Shown: positions 50,180-63,109 of the stretch, in pieces
Layout of the letters: each line of letters begins with the position of its first letter
How positions within the stretch are numbered: position 1 is the first letter of the stretch
Assembly: GCA_963693305.1 (NCBI GenBank)
Contig: OY855908.1
Location: forward strand, 26,089,993-26,153,992
Reading direction: 5' to 3'
DNA length: 64,000 bases
DNA from: Meandrina meandrites
Lineage: Eukaryota > Cnidaria > Anthozoa > Scleractinia > Meandrinidae
The notes under the pieces: model-generated
Database searches by the model: none
What the model saw: the letters and a program-made list of their open reading frames with translations, nothing else
Told to the model about the DNA's origin: nothing
Made by a program: the position numbers and the translations under genes

Positions 50180-50985
50180 ATATAATGCAATGCAAACTTT
50201 ATTTAAACACGGAGGAAAATCATCTGTTAATTAAGCTGAGGTAAAAAAACCTACTAGGCTTAGTCTTCTTGGATGTCTCTAGTGTTGTTAAACTAGATGA
50301 AGGAAATATTATTCAGATGATATGATGAATAAACAAACACAAATATTCAATTTCTAATGAAATTCAGCATGGGATATTTTTGGGGTAAATTTTTGGTCCA
50401 GGGATTTTTGGGGGTTTTGTTGGAAGCCCTGGGGATTTTGGGGGGTCTTGAGTTTTGCGCCCATTCGATCATCCCTGTCACTTGAAATCCCGAGTACCCC
50501 CCTGGGCTAATTACAAACTGCTTTACATGATTGCCCTGTGGGAATCCAATATATCAGCTACATTCTTAATAATTTGCTAAGATTATTAACAGATACAGCA
50601 TTTTTTAGGCATTTGGGCAAGTTATTCCATAACAAAGCCCCACTGTAAGAGCTTCATTTCAAATAATTGGTGCTTGGTTTGGTTAGAGTCAGTTTTCCCT
50701 CAGAGTGTCTCAAGTTATAAACAGAGTGATGCTGAGAGAAAAGACTTTGAAGATAGTCTGGGGCAATTCCATTCATGGTTTTAAACATCATCAACGTTTT
50801 CTGTTTGTGACGTTGAAGAAATAGCCTCTCCCAGTTGTGGGTGGACAGCTGGGTAGTTTGGGCTTATATCAAAGGGTGATTTCATAATAACTCTGGCTGC
50901 ACGATTCTGTAATTTTTGGAGCTTATCACTCAGGTAACCACTCAAACAGTCCCAGACTCATGAAGCTCTGAACAAACAGACTGAG
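50180..50985 (-). pseudogene. 3' relic of an L2/CR1-like LINE
   Basis: Reading the minus strand from about 50,960, one finds KLQKLQNRAARVIMKSPFDI, then after a frame change KQKTLMMFKTMNGIAPDYLQ, an in-frame stop, and SGALLWNNLPKCLKNA, followed by an AATAAAGTTTGCATTGCATT-like end near 50,180. These are hallmarks of the LINE reverse transcriptase C-terminus. Stops and shifts show it is dead. Confidence 0.75.
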
Positions 50986-51249
50986 CAGACAAGTTGAGAA
51001 TGCAGAAATTAATTCATCCACACAACTGACTGACTACAAGAGGGTTTAATTGAGTAGGAAAATGAAGTCATTATATATTTATGTTTGTATGAATATCTGA
51101 TGCAACTTGCAAAATTGAATGAACGGAAGAATGAACAGCCAGACCGGTGCATAAGCACCTGAATGCCTGAGCAGACAACTGAACTGGACAAACAAGAGAG
51201 CCGAAAATTCAGAAAGTCATCTATGCAAATGACTGAATATATATTAAAC

Positions 51250-51432
51250 ATTAGCCTCTATTTGGCGCGAAAATATGCATGGATATTTGTTTGCGGACAT
51301 TATCTGTTCTGAGAAATGAACAGTTTTCCGAGAGCGCAGCTCGAGGAAAACTGAGAGCTTCGAGGAACAGATAATGTCCAAGGACAAAATTAATATCCGT
51401 GCTTATTTTTGAAGCCAAATGAAGGCTATTGT
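51250..51432. mobile_element. fold-back MITE
   Basis: TAGCCTCTATTTGGCGCGAA at the left is matched inverted by TAGCCTTCATTTGGCTTCAA at the right; GGACATTATCTGTTC and CAGTTTTCC are mirrored inside. Nearly the whole 183 bp can fold back. Confidence 0.7.
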
Positions 51433-51617
51433 GTTTATTATCCTTCAAATATTTTTACACAAGGGCTGCATTTTGGGAGACCTTTTCTCAAAGCTTTGAA
51501 ACGTCACAGTAATTCTGCCGGCGCTTAAAATATTGCAAGTCTATTCAAAATGTTCATTCATTTTAACAATTTAGTCTGGATGAAAACTAAACATGCGAAC
51601 GTAAATCACGAAATTTG

Positions 51618-51653
51618 AAAACTGGGGAATATCACCTGATATTCCCCAGTTTT
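51618..51653. repeat. perfect 36-bp palindrome
   Basis: AAAACTGGGGAATATCA-like arms around a central CC, fully complementary. Followed by CACGTGATG. No further evidence of function. Confidence 0.85.
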
Positions 51654-52522
51654 GGGTGCATCACGTGATGTGTTTTGACCAATCGCGTCCGCAAAAAAAA
51701 TATTTGATGGATTATAAAGTGTTTAATTTAGTAACCATATGATATTTTAGCATTCAGGTGAATTTATTTTTATATTTAAAAAAAATAAAATTTCAAACAC
51801 AACCCTTAGCTGAGGTTTAAATTATGTGATATTTTCACACTTAGCAGCAATCCAATCCAGGCTAGTTTTAACCCAGGGCCATATAATGGGACCCTGCCAG
51901 TAATACAGTTCAAGAAAATCATATTTACTGAAGCAGTTACTAAAATGATGTTAATGATAGAGTTATTTATCAGTCACAAGGAATTTGCAAACTTAGCACA
52001 ACAGTCTAAATAAGTAATTCAGAGGCTTATTAAAAACTGTAAATAATTCCAAGTAAACATGAAGAGCCTCTGACCCCCTTATTTAATCGTATATGTGATA
52101 ATATTCTTGTTTTTGTAAGTTGCCACAACACAACAGTTTGAGCAGAAGTTCAAGACGATCAAAGACCGGCCTTCAAATGGACTGATCATTTTTACTGTTG
52201 ATTCTACGGAGCTATCTTTAAGTACAATGTTTTCTTGTGTGTATAACCTTTTCTGAGGCCAAGTTTCACATTCCTTAACGTTACCGATCACAGAAGAAAA
52301 GGAATTTTGCCGTGCGAATAACTAGGATTTCCCCCCAGAATTTTCACTAGCAAACCTTCCACCGAAATACTTTGAAATGCAGTTTTGCATTATTTAACGG
52401 TAGAAATTAAAATCCACCTACCTCTAATGAGAGAACGAAAACAGCTACATGTGTTGACCGAAACACACCTCCTTTTGAAGCTGGAATGAGTAGAAAAACA
52501 GCTTGAACCAGTTGTATCTTAC

Positions 52523-52539
52523 ATTGGCTTCGCCGCCAT
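52523..52539 (-). CDS. possible first coding exon, minus side of a bidirectional promoter
   Basis: ATG at 52,539 (ATGGCGGCGAAGCCAAT) is followed by GTAAGAT, a donor-like site. Only 17 coding bases, so support is weak; it is listed because of the facing candidate at 52,711. Confidence 0.2.
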
Positions 52540-52710
52540 TTTCGAAAATTTTTTTTCGTTTCCACGCTTCGATGGCCGTGACGTCACGATTGCCCAAGAC
52601 CTCCGGACAGCCGAGCTGACGAGTTTACCGCTCCCTCCTGACTTTGATTCATGCGAACGAACAAAACAGTAAGGAAACTCGCTAAAAAAGTGTAAATAGA
52701 GAAGAAAAAC
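52540..52710. promoter_or_regulatory. possible bidirectional promoter with CRE-like TGACGTCA
   Basis: CGTGACGTCACGATTGCC (52,577-52,594) is a perfect CRE-type palindrome between two outward ATG-plus-donor candidates. A related inverted copy of this block, including the GTGACGTCAC, lies at 46,800-46,885. Confidence 0.3.
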
Positions 52711-52750
52711 ATGCCAGCAAGACTAAAACAACTCGAGAACAAAAAGGAAT
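52711..52750 (+). CDS. possible first coding exon, plus side of a bidirectional promoter
   Basis: ATG at 52,711 opens MPARLKQLENKKE and then GTAAGT at 52,751. Short, hydrophilic, not recognised. No second exon found. Confidence 0.25.
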
Positions 52751-52944
52751 GTAAGTTTTTTTTTTTTTTTAATTTATACACACTGTTTTGTTACATTAAG
52801 CACAGAAGTTCGTAAATTGCCGCCCAAAACAGGCCGTCGAAAATCACCTATTTCTTAAAAGTGGCCGTCATTTGGACGGCTGGACGGCCGCCTGGCTAAA
52901 AGCCTGGTGCATAGTAGGCTAAACTGAGTGTTTAGTACGGAAAA

Positions 52945-53075
52945 TCCTCGAAAATCCTAACTCGAAAATCCAACTCGAAAATCCTAACCCGAAAATCCAA
53001 CTCGAAAATCCTAACTCGAAAATCCAACTCGAAAATCCAACTCCAAATCCTGACTCCAAAATCCAAATCCTAACT
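52945..53075 (+). repeat. minisatellite of AACTCGAAAATCC units
   Basis: About nine units of 13-15 bp, alternating TCCTAACTCGAAAA and TCCAACTCGAAAA, becoming degenerate on the right. Confidence 0.9.
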
Positions 53076-53121
53076 CGGTAAATAGGCAACCTCGTGATGT
53101 GACATTTTTCCCATCCTTAAC

Positions 53122-53735
53122 TGTGAGTATCAAGTGTCTACTTCCTGCTTCTCCATCACGTACGATCATAGTACACTACGCTACTAACACCATTAAAGTA
53201 CATCACTTAGTTGTCAAAAAGAATCTTTGACTAAAACTGACCGTCCACTGATGTTTTAAGCTGCAACTAAATTCTATCTGGGATCGTCGATAATCACATG
53301 CCTGCGCAAAGCATCGCAACTGAAATTGACAATTATTCAGTTTTCGGAAGTTTAAAGTACACTGTATCAATTAGTAAGGTCTGCGGATAGCCACTGTACT
53401 AAATTCAGCAATCTCGTCCAATTTTGCAAAAATCTTGCAAATGCCTCCGATTGTCCGGTGACTGGCTATTTGTGGGCACGCAAGGCAGATACAAACGCCA
53501 AGAATGAGACCTTAAACATGGTCTGGCGAAGAGAAACATGAACTTTCTATTAAGAAGGAAACCTTGTTTTTCTTAGCTTTTCTCGTACTTGATTTGTCAG
53601 TACAGGAATGCATATGCCACCATCAGTTCGGAGACTACTTTTAATTTCGAATTGTAGCATGAATGAGAGGATGGAGAACTGACTGTGTGTTTTAAAGAAA
53701 TCGGGGTTAAATTGATGTCAGTGCTTGTCATATAA
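53122..53735 (+). repeat. dispersed repeat family R1, copy 3 (segmental duplicate of 56.5 kb)
   Basis: Very similar to 56,513-57,129 over some 600 bp (GTACACTACGCTACTAACAC, TCCGATTGTCCGGTGACTGG), so these two copies arose by a recent duplication. Each carries the same short open frame; stops differ, so coding function is unlikely. Confidence 0.75.
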
Positions 53736-53837
53736 AGGACATGAAAGTGTTATATGAAAAGTTAAATGAATTTCATGTTAGGACCTTTTAAAAACCACAA
53801 ATTTAATTGAAAGTTCTCTAAAAAAAACATAATTATT

Positions 53838-53842
53838 ATTAC

Positions 53843-53893
<51 letters not shown>
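53838..53893 (+). repeat. (TTA)n microsatellite
   Basis: About 18 near-perfect TTA/ATT units. Confidence 0.95.
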
Positions 53894-53894
<1 letters not shown>

Positions 53895-54494
53895 GGTTAA
53901 TCTTTTCTTTGTATTTAGTGGTGTGACTAAATTTTAAGGTTATACATTTTCTACTACTACATTAGCCCGTCGATTTGTTTAATTTAACTGAAACCATAGG
54001 AAAATAGCCGTAATTTTGTATAAACAACAGCTTCACGATGCCTTTTAACCTTCACTAAGGTAACGAACCATAATAATTATGATAGCATCAAAAGGCTGAT
54101 CATAGGAATGTGCAGTTTACAATCACATATAAAACGCTCACTGAATCGAGTCAGCATTTGTGTTTCACAAAATTATTCGTTGCCAAGTAGAATTTGGCGG
54201 CTATGCGCATGCAGTTTTAACTTTATAGCCGAAAAGATGTTTTAATTGCGTAGGTTTCGATCAAAGGGTAAAAACGGGATTTCTATTCTTGCTGTGCCCT
54301 GATCGGGGTCAGAAAATAGAAAGTTTCACTGTGCATTTAAGCACAGTCGCTTCAATTGCCAATTCGATTTGTAATTATTTTCGAAAACTTTCTTTCTAAT
54401 CTCTTTGTGGACCGAAACCGAACTTGTACTCATGGTCTTTGTGGCTTTCGTTTGAATCCTAGCGAAGGCTGTCGCAAGCAGTGATTCCGTAAAC

Positions 54495-55040
54495 GATATC
54501 GTATATCCAGTGTCTACTTCCTCGTTGTCCATCACGCATGATCATAGTATAATATGCTACCAATACCGTTTAACTGCGACATTTAGCTTTAATCGAAATG
54601 CAAGTGGTCATGAAAATCTTTGAATTAAACCAGCATTAACCGTCCACTAGTACCTGTAAATTTTCTCCGGTGATCGTTGATTGTCGAGTGAAAAAATAGC
54701 CTGGCAAGGCACTAGCATTAAAATATGACAACTGCTCATCTGGACTCGAGAGATAAAGCTAAAGCAAGCAGTTTAGAAAAAGCTGAAATTCTTCCGATTT
54801 CGCTGGTTTGAAGTCCGCTTATGTAAATTGGATAGCGAATGTTTAAATTTCACCTACCTCTTCCAATAACTTTGTAAAGATCTTTACAAGCCTTTTCATT
54901 CTCAGATCACTGGCTATCTTTAGGTAAGCGAGAAGGGACAAATCTCAAGAACAAGGCCTCAGGGGGCCTGGCAAAGAGAAACATGATCATTTTATCACGA
55001 AACAAAGCCTTTCTTGTGCTTGATCTGCCACTGGGTCACC
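54495..55040 (+). repeat. dispersed repeat family R1, copy 4
   Basis: More diverged: CCAGTGTCTACTTCCTCGTT, ACCGTCCACTAGTACC and CCACTGGGTCACCAAATCAG. Confidence 0.6.
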
Positions 55041-56512
55041 AAATCAGATCGGTTTACAATTTGTCAGATAACTGTTTGAAAAAAAAATACTTTGATCAAA
55101 ATCTAATTTCCCTCCGTGATATCAATAGACTATCAAGAAGACGGGTAATAAGAATTCAGACAATCACTAAATGGAAGATGATACATAACATTGCGTTTTC
55201 ATAAAGAGATAAAGCTTTTCTGTTGAAAAGAAATCCTATTTTACTAACGTCAATTACTTTTTCATGTTGCGAAATGCATATCAGAACTTTGTCGTTTGCG
55301 GAAGGGAAACAAAACCTGACAGCATTTCATTTAGTCAGTAATTTCTTTCAATAAGACTTTCGTTCGTCTCGTTCATGCCCAGACTCGAATATTTAATTAA
55401 TCTGCGAACAGATTGTTAAATATTTATTTAAACAAATGAAGTTGCCTGATTAAACTTCAAGAGGAGTGTCTGCAACTAGGTTGTTTAAGGGCATTGCTAT
55501 AGCAACAGCTAAATCAAGAATATAAAACATCTGATTGGTTTGTAAATGACCTCATACGTCAATTTGTAATTATACACTACAGGCAAAGTTATAAAGTCCG
55601 TATTAAATACAAAATTTCTTCGCCAGAATTTTATCACTCTTTCAGTCTGCAAGAACAGACACTTCATTCAAAACTCTTGCTCACTTTGTTTTATCGGTAA
55701 TTATGTTTTCGACTTCTTTTAAATGCGTTAAATAAATTAGGGATCAATTGTTTTTAGTAAACAGAAAGCTTCTTTTTGTCACTCAAGAATTTGTAGCACG
55801 TTCTTTTCGAGCGGGGGTTCTTCACCAATTTTGTGCTTGACGAGTTTTGAATTAGCTATTTTGCTGGCCCACTGCAGTTGTCAAAAGTATCCTTTCAATC
55901 TTAACCTTCCAAGCCTGTTTACTTCGCTGAGGTTTTAATAAATCGTTTCTAGTTCTTTTAGTTACCATTAAACCAGCATTTAGAAGTCAATGATGTGCAT
56001 TTATTTAGTCCACTTGTTGTTAGTTTTGCAAAGCAATTTATTCGGTCGAGCGGGATCACGCCACAAGCTTCTGGTGTAGCAATTTTATTTTGTCAGTAAT
56101 TTTTATCAGAGAAATGAATTTTTAATACTCTTAAAAAGAAAATTTTCCCTCTTCATACATTAGCGAATATGTTCTTATTTTGTTCATGACCAGAAACAGA
56201 ATCTAGAGAGTCCTGAAGGTGATGTTATAAATTCCATTTTCCCAGCTCAAATGCTGCTCAAATTTTCAAAATCCAGTTCTATTCGCAGTCTTAGTGCCCA
56301 AAATCCTATTTTCCCAGTTCTATTTTACCCCGACGGGCCCCTTCAATCTAGTAAGATAAGCCAGGCATTTCTCGGAAACCCAATCTAAATTCTCGGAAAA
56401 GGTCGCGGTTGTCTCCCGTGTCAAAACAAATAAAAAAGTCCCTTAGAAAAATCCTCTTATAGGCAAGCTCGTGATGTGACATATTTAGTTTAGGGCTTTT
56501 TCCCATCCTTAA
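55041..56512. other. no supported gene
   Basis: AT-rich with short chance frames and no visible boundary of a repeat element. Confidence 0.4.
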
Positions 56513-57129
56513 CAGTGAGTATCAAGTGTCTACTTCCTGCTTCTCCATCACGTACGATTATAGTACACTACGCTACTAACACCGTTAAAGTGCATCACTT
56601 AGTTGTCAAAAAGAATTTTTGACTAAAACTGACCGTCCACTGATGTTTTAAGCTGCAACTAAATTCCATCTGGGATCGTCGATAATCACATGCCTGCGCA
56701 AAGCATCGCAACTGAAATTGACAATTATTCAGTTTTCGGAAGTTTAGAGTACACTTGTATCAAATTAGTAAGGACTGCGGATAGCCACTGTACTAAATTC
56801 AGCAATCTCGTCCAATTTTGCAAAAATCTTACAAATGCCTCCGATTGTCCGGTGACTGGCTATCTGTGGGCAGGCAAGGCAGAGACAAACGCCAAGAATG
56901 AGACCTTGAACGTGGTCTGGCGAAGAGAAACATGAACTTTCTATTAAGAAGTAAACCTTGTTTTTCTTAGCTTTTCTTGTACTTGATTTGTCAGTACGGG
57001 AATGCATATGCAACCATTATTTGGGAGACTACTTTTAATTTCGAATTGTAGCACGAGTGAAAAGGATGGAGAACTGACTGTGTGTTTTAAAGAAATCGGG
57101 GTTAAATTGAAGTCAGTGCTTGTCATATA
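56513..57129 (+). repeat. dispersed repeat family R1, copy 5
   Basis: Near-duplicate of copy 3 at 53.1 kb. Same orientation. Confidence 0.75.
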
Positions 57130-57345
57130 AAGGGGCATAGTCTAAAAGCTGGACTGGACTCTGGACTCTGGACTCCGCCCTATCAAATGACGTTTTCTGT
57201 AATAATGAATAGCTGCCAGTTCGGGGGATATCCATTTCTGGATATATGATGACGTCACTAAAAATGGCGTCTTGGACCTCATTGGGAAAATCAGCATTCG
57301 CATCACTTTTTCGCCCCTATTCTTTTAGTCCCTTTTTTCTATCCC

Positions 57346-57501
57346 ATGAGACCAAGCGTGATTGCTAAAGGACCATCGCAGGAACTCGTGAATGTGCGAC
57401 AAGATGGCTACCTTCTCTGCATCGCCGAGAAAAATGCTTCCAACGGTTGTGTTTTGGATGCGTTCCGAGTGGATTTGTCTTTGATTTCTTGCAAATTTCA
57501 G
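57346..57501 (+). CDS. candidate exon, function unknown
   Basis: ATG at 57,346 opens 52 codons (VNVRQDGYLLCIAEKNASNG, FRVDLSLISCKFQ) up to CAG|GTTTGT at 57,501/57,502. A CRE-like TGACGTCA lies about 90 bp upstream (57,251-57,258). No homology recognised. The TTTCAG could also be an acceptor, so the model is weak. Confidence 0.25.
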
Positions 57502-57559
57502 GTTTGTAATAATTTTTTTGGTTTTCGAAAAAATTACTTTAAAAAACTAGAGTAAATTT

Positions 57560-59471
57560 GCTTGTTGTTTATTCAAACAAACTTCATATGCACGATACTT
57601 TAGTTCATATGCACGGCCTTTGCAAATGTGTCACGGTGTAATTTCGGCGCCATTACTTGCTCACTGTGCGAGCTTTTTGTTTATCCTTGGTTTGCATCTC
57701 TGAATTTTCTTGTAGACCCGATTTCAAGTTGTGTATATATTTGTTGTTTCTTAACAGGCAATGAAAAATCACCTTGATTTTGTAAGATTATGTTGGAAAA
57801 GTCTCGAAACGAATCGTTGAAATATCTGTTGGAAGGCAGTATCAATTAACGAAGGTTCTCTGCGAAAAGCGTCAGGTTAACCTGGTCAACATAACAACTG
57901 GCATGAGAATAAGGGTAAGTAAATTCAGTTTTTTAGGACCTAGATAGAACAATACTTGTCCAGAAAATTAAAAAAAATTACCAATTCATCTTCTTCTTCA
58001 AAAGCACAGGCACAAATAAAACTTGTTTGGTCAATCGGGCTACAATTTTGCCTGTGTTTAATGGGTCTTCACATTCTGGTCAGACTGCAGCATACTGTGG
58101 TCCCCTGTTCTCTGAGTCAAATGAATCAATGACTCGAAGTGATTTTCACACAGAGAAGGTTATTATCTCTCGAGCCACAGTTTGCCTGTATACAAATAAG
58201 AAGCACTCCACTTTTGTTGTGGCTAGTTCCAGTGCAATTTGCTTGTGTTAATTCTACTCCAGTTTGCTTTTGGTTAGTTCCACTCTGGTTTGTTTGGGTT
58301 AAGTTCCACTCTGTTTTGGTTGCAGGTAGCTTTTACTTGTTAGCAATGGCTGCACTTTTTTCAAATTAATAACTGTACATAAAAATTTAACATTTGAATC
58401 ATAGACTCATGACTCATTGACTCATTTGACCTGCATAAACATTGATCTCATTTCTAGTATTTTTGTATGATTTCCTTAATTGCTTATGGATAATTATCTT
58501 GCTTTGTTACTTGAGGGTGACTGAAACCTCTGTCATTTGTAAATAAGAATTTCAAACTCCCTCCCTCCCCCCTGCACCTCGTGGGTCTTGGCAAAGTGAG
58601 AGTCAGCGAGTCATGTGAGTCATTATGGTTAGCCCAAATAACACATCCGTTAGCCTGAATAGCACTCCTGTTAGCCTACAGTTAGCTTCAGTAGTTTCCG
58701 GCTAGCTTTGATATTGGGATAAGGGATTTCTTGCTCGCAGGGCTCGCATGGCTCACAAGTCATGCAAAGCCATTCGGTTAGCCAAACTGGTTAACCTAAA
58801 AAGAGCTCGGTTAGCCTAAATAGCACTCCAGTTAGCCTACAATTAGTTTAGTAGCTTGTGGTTAGCCTTTTTATTGGGATAAGGGATTTCTGGCTTGCAT
58901 GGCTCACTGGCTCACATATTGTACAAACTCGCACCTCCCTTGTTTCCAGAGCCTCTATGATATATGACCAGTAATAACCTTATATCCAGAGCTTCTGTTT
59001 ATGCTTTTCCTTCCTAAATTTAACTACCAAGCTATCAACCATAATTAGGGTATGGGCAGGATCTGGGCTGGGCTAGTACATGTACTACTTCGAAAAATAG
59101 ATTTTTCTGCTATCTTCTTCCATGGTAAGCCAATAAACCTTTTTCACCAAGTTTTACTATTTGTAGTTCATATGGTAAAGTATTATGTAGTAGTGTGAAA
59201 GCTTAGTTCAACAAATGCAGCTATAGCTTTTCAATTCAGACCTTTAAGCATCATATCCTGAAATTTTAGTAGGGTAGCATATATCTATTTACTATTTGGG
59301 AGACTTGGTCCAGCAGAAATCCACAGACTTGACAGTATGGAAATGCTAACAGAATCAATATCAATACACAGTGATGGATAATATTTGTTAAAGGAAAGGA
59401 ATAATTATATTGTTAAGGTGCTCTCACTGCCTTAGTAATACAATTTGCTAATTAATATTTTTTTCTTGCAG
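57560..59471. other. possible intronic region; contains a repeat block
   Basis: 58,570-58,930 is filled with GTTAGCCTAAATAGCACTCC-like phrases and is repeated inverted at 63,110-63,455. One GT donor-like AATAAGG|GTAAGT sits at 57,913. No confident exon. Confidence 0.35.
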
Positions 59472-59524
59472 GTTATAACAAGAAAGCTATAGAGAAGAGG
59501 AAAAGGGAGTTATGGAATGATTAG
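59472..59524 (+). CDS. possible terminal exon
   Basis: TTTTTTCTTGCAG|GT precedes a short basic frame YNKKAIEKRKRELWND with stop at 59,522-59,524, then ATAATAAAATTGC, poly-A-signal-like. Could pair with candidates near 57.4-57.9 kb. Weak support. Confidence 0.25.
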
Positions 59525-61920
59525 AAGGACATAATAAAATTGCTTTTGAATGAGTGTGTTGTGAAATGCTTTAGACAAGTTACCATAAATGTTAGTTTCA
59601 TCCCATCTTGCACACAAAATACACACACTGTAAAATTTTGATTGTAAACAGAAAAGGGATTGCAGTGTCTGAGGCAACAGGAAAGAATGGTACCTGAAAT
59701 TGGGTAGTTAAAAGATTTTGGGGGACTAAAAGCTGTAGTGGCAGAAAATTTTTGGGACTGAACAATACTTAAAATTTACTTTATTGCCTGAATTTTTTCC
59801 AATATGCAAGAGAATTTATATATACAATCAGGGTAATCCTGAACAAAATATTACAACTTTTCCACAAGCATACCTGGAACATTTTCAGAGACTAAATATC
59901 ATGATTTTTTAATCATCGAAAGCATTGCATGGAACACGTGGGAACGATAGAATAAACTTCCCATATTAAACCAATTCTTTGTGCCAAATTCTATAATTAT
60001 AACAAAGAGTTGAGTTTGAGTTCGTTCCTTCAGGAGAAGAAGAAGATACAAAACTGCTCGGAAACGAAAATTCGCAATACTTCAACTGTCAAGTAATGTT
60101 ATAGCCCGATGAAAGAGTTATTATAGTTAAATGTACTAAACTCATTTTTAGCCGAAGTATCTTTTCTGATGGCATGCATATCGGCTATCATGATGCTTCA
60201 GCTGTCTTAGCCTTGAGAACGGGACATCGTGGAAAATAATCGTTAATATTGCTAAGTACAGTGCGGTGGAATCCCGATTTAGCGAACGTAGGAAACGAAA
60301 ATTGATTTGAGAAAGCGCGGAAATAATTGAAGCGTTCAAATGAGTGAAAAAAAAAAACAACAAAGCAGCTTGTTATACTCTTTCTTCTATCAGACTCGAG
60401 GGCCGACGACATATTTATTTTTGCTCACCACTCTATACTGGAGCTTAGTCCTTCCGCAATCTAAGCAATGTTTTGGTTTTGTGTGAGCCAATCAGATTAC
60501 AGGAAATCGTATATCCAGAAATGGATATCCCCCGAACTGGCTGCTGTTTGAAAGTATAGAACAGTACAAAATTTCTGCCCCATATTTGGAATAACTTTTT
60601 TGGCAGTAACTTACAAATTAAATTTAAACAGATGATAAACTTTATGTATCACACAAAAGCAAAGAGAATAAATCAAATAAATCGTGTTTCACACAACAAG
60701 AGTCTACGTTTATAAAGTTAAAGTAAAGAATTGTACCTTGTGGGTCTCTTCAAAAGTATACTTTGTAATTATTTGAAAGTATAACACAGGGTATGGCAGG
60801 GTTGTTTTGCAGCAACCTTTGAAACTACCAATTTTAAGAGGTTCAAAAAGAAAACCCATTTATAGGGACGTTGAAATTAAAAAAAAAAATGGAAAAATTA
60901 TATAATATTCAATGGTCAGTGTTTTTAGAACAAAAATCCTGGACAAAACTAGTTGAAACATTAGAATTGACAACATTGAAATGGGGAGAGGGGGGTTGAA
61001 AACTGAAATATAAAATAAAATAATTATAAAAACAATATATAATTATAATAAAACCTTCCCAAAATCCTTTGCAGCTAAAAAATCGTCAATGCCAAATAAC
61101 TTGGTCAGTTTGAGGCCAGCAGGAGTACAACGTCGTGTAGAAATAACTCTTAACAATAACCACTTCTTGTATAAGACATAGGGCGATGACGTCATTAGTC
61201 ACGTGACATTGCTCTCAAGTTCGTTTTTGCTCACTGTGACGAAGATATTTTGTTACTGAAAAAGCAGTCATTGCAGTTTGAAGCACATTGGTGTGAGGCA
61301 TTTCAGACTGCCCGGGTACCGAACAAAATATAAATATCAAGGGAGCTATGTACAATTTTCAAAAAGTGGGAGTCTGGGTACAAGTGCGTATCTGGTGATG
61401 CATTAAATATGAGGAAACAACAAATTACATGTTGGTAGATATTTATATGTTAAGTACATTTTTATCACTTTTATTGTCATGACGTCATCGGTCACGTGAC
61501 CAGAAAGGACAGCATTTTTAAATTCGCTTGAAAACTTTACTAGGATCTTTCTCTTAGGATTTTTTTAAGCGAAGTTGTAGCTTTTTAAATAGTGTTTCAA
61601 AAAATGGCCATGATTACTTTTTCCTGAAAATGTACGGCAGTAAAAAATACAATTGAAAAGTTTGTTGGCTTCCTACTCAGCGATCCTTTGCGGTAGGAAA
61701 AAAAGAAAATTTTGCCAAAGGCAGGAGTGCATGCTCTTTATGATGGCGTTGTCAGTTTCGTCTCATTTCAATTGCTTTTGGCTAGGATGGATTTTATTTC
61801 TTTCAGAGGAAAGGAGTGGGCCTGAGGAGAGGTTAAGTGGCTGCCCCTCCCCCTCCCCCTGTTGGGGGTCTCCCCAGCGGATTCCCCGTGGTCCGTATTG
61901 CGGGCTCACGACAAGAGCAT
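59525..61920. other. no supported gene; small LINE relic
   Basis: 60,560-60,640 on plus has PHIWNNFFGSNLQIKFKQM, like the LINE RT C-terminal WNN motif. 60,505-60,545 is an inverted copy of 57,212-57,250 (CCGAACTGG, GATATCC, AGAAATGG). Nothing else is supported. Confidence 0.35.
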
Positions 61921-61927
61921 TTTCAAA

Positions 61928-62077
61928 ATGGCGACGAACAATGGCGAAAAGAAAGGGGAATCTAATGGAGTGATTTTGAGTTATAGAGGACAGTTTTGTG
62001 GATGTTTTTCCTCCTTGACGCGATCAAAACAAGTCCCCAAACGTAGGGTATACCTCCTTTATTTGTATTCCCGATAA
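61928..62077 (+). CDS. weak candidate first exon
   Basis: TTTTCAAAATGGCGACGAAC is a start context like that at 1293. It opens MATNNGEKKGESNGVILSYR and further residues to a stop at 62,075; no clear donor within the frame. Low support. Confidence 0.2.
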   Translation: MATNNGEKKGESNGVILSYRGQFCGCFSSLTRSKQVPKRRVYLLYLYSR

Positions 62078-63109
62078 AGAAGAATATGGAATGCGTAGAA
62101 ACGTGCGAAAACGTGGGTAACAGAAACTTACAGGGACCTGAGGTAAGCGTTTCTCATTGTACAATGATTTTTTTTAGACTGGTTGAAGCTTATGTCTTCG
62201 ACGTTTATCATGTTTATCAACTTAGCTCACTGGAATTAAAGCCAAGCTCGGCGTAAAATAGATAGTGAGAACGAGGAGATAGTATTAAATGGCAGTCATT
62301 TCGTCGAGGCATGTAACTGTTATTTATGTTTGTCATCTAAATTTTAAGCTACTGTACTTCAAATTAATAAGAATCGCACCCTTTCATTATTTATACATGA
62401 GGAAATGTTCCTCAAAATATTGACCAAGTGGCCATTTCAGGCCGCAAAGAAAAATTGCGTCAAGGAAATTGGAAATTACTGCAACACCTTTCATTTGATA
62501 CCTTTGAAATTGAAAGAAACATTTCAGCTCAGTGTGATCTCTTTTTTTTTTTTTAAGTTATACTAGAGACTACTTGCAGTCAACCTGGTAGCTAATCTAG
62601 ACTTCAATTAAACAGTGCTACTCACGTTTTGAAATGCCTCTTTGGGCATGTTTAATAAATGAGACCATTTCTTAACTTAGAATTTGTTCTTCCCATGATG
62701 TTTTATTGTATTGGTAAACACAGATTTCCGTTTCTTTTGCATTTTGTGGTCTACAGGTAATTTTTGGGACTAATAGAATGCCTAATGTTTTGACAGGATT
62801 TACAGACTTCAGAACTGAGGACATTCTGGATAATTTCATACTGTTGAGTTAAATGATGGATTATAACAAGTTCAGGTAGTTTTACACATAGTTATGTGAC
62901 AGTCAATTCTAGCAATTCCCTTCCTTCTCTACACACATTCATTACCTGAGGCATTTAAGATCTGCTTTTTGACCAGAAATTTGTCTACTTTATAAAAACT
63001 CTGTTTGACATTTTCTTAAGGCCTGTAATTTCAGTTGTTGGATGACCTTCAGTAGCATTTTAAAGTAGCAATGTAAAAATTCATGAGGTCTTAAACTTAA
63101 TCAAGCCAG
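62078..63109. other. no supported gene
   Basis: A donor-like CCTGAG|GTAAGC at 62,141 is the only exon signal. The rest is AT-rich without visible repeats. Confidence 0.35.
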
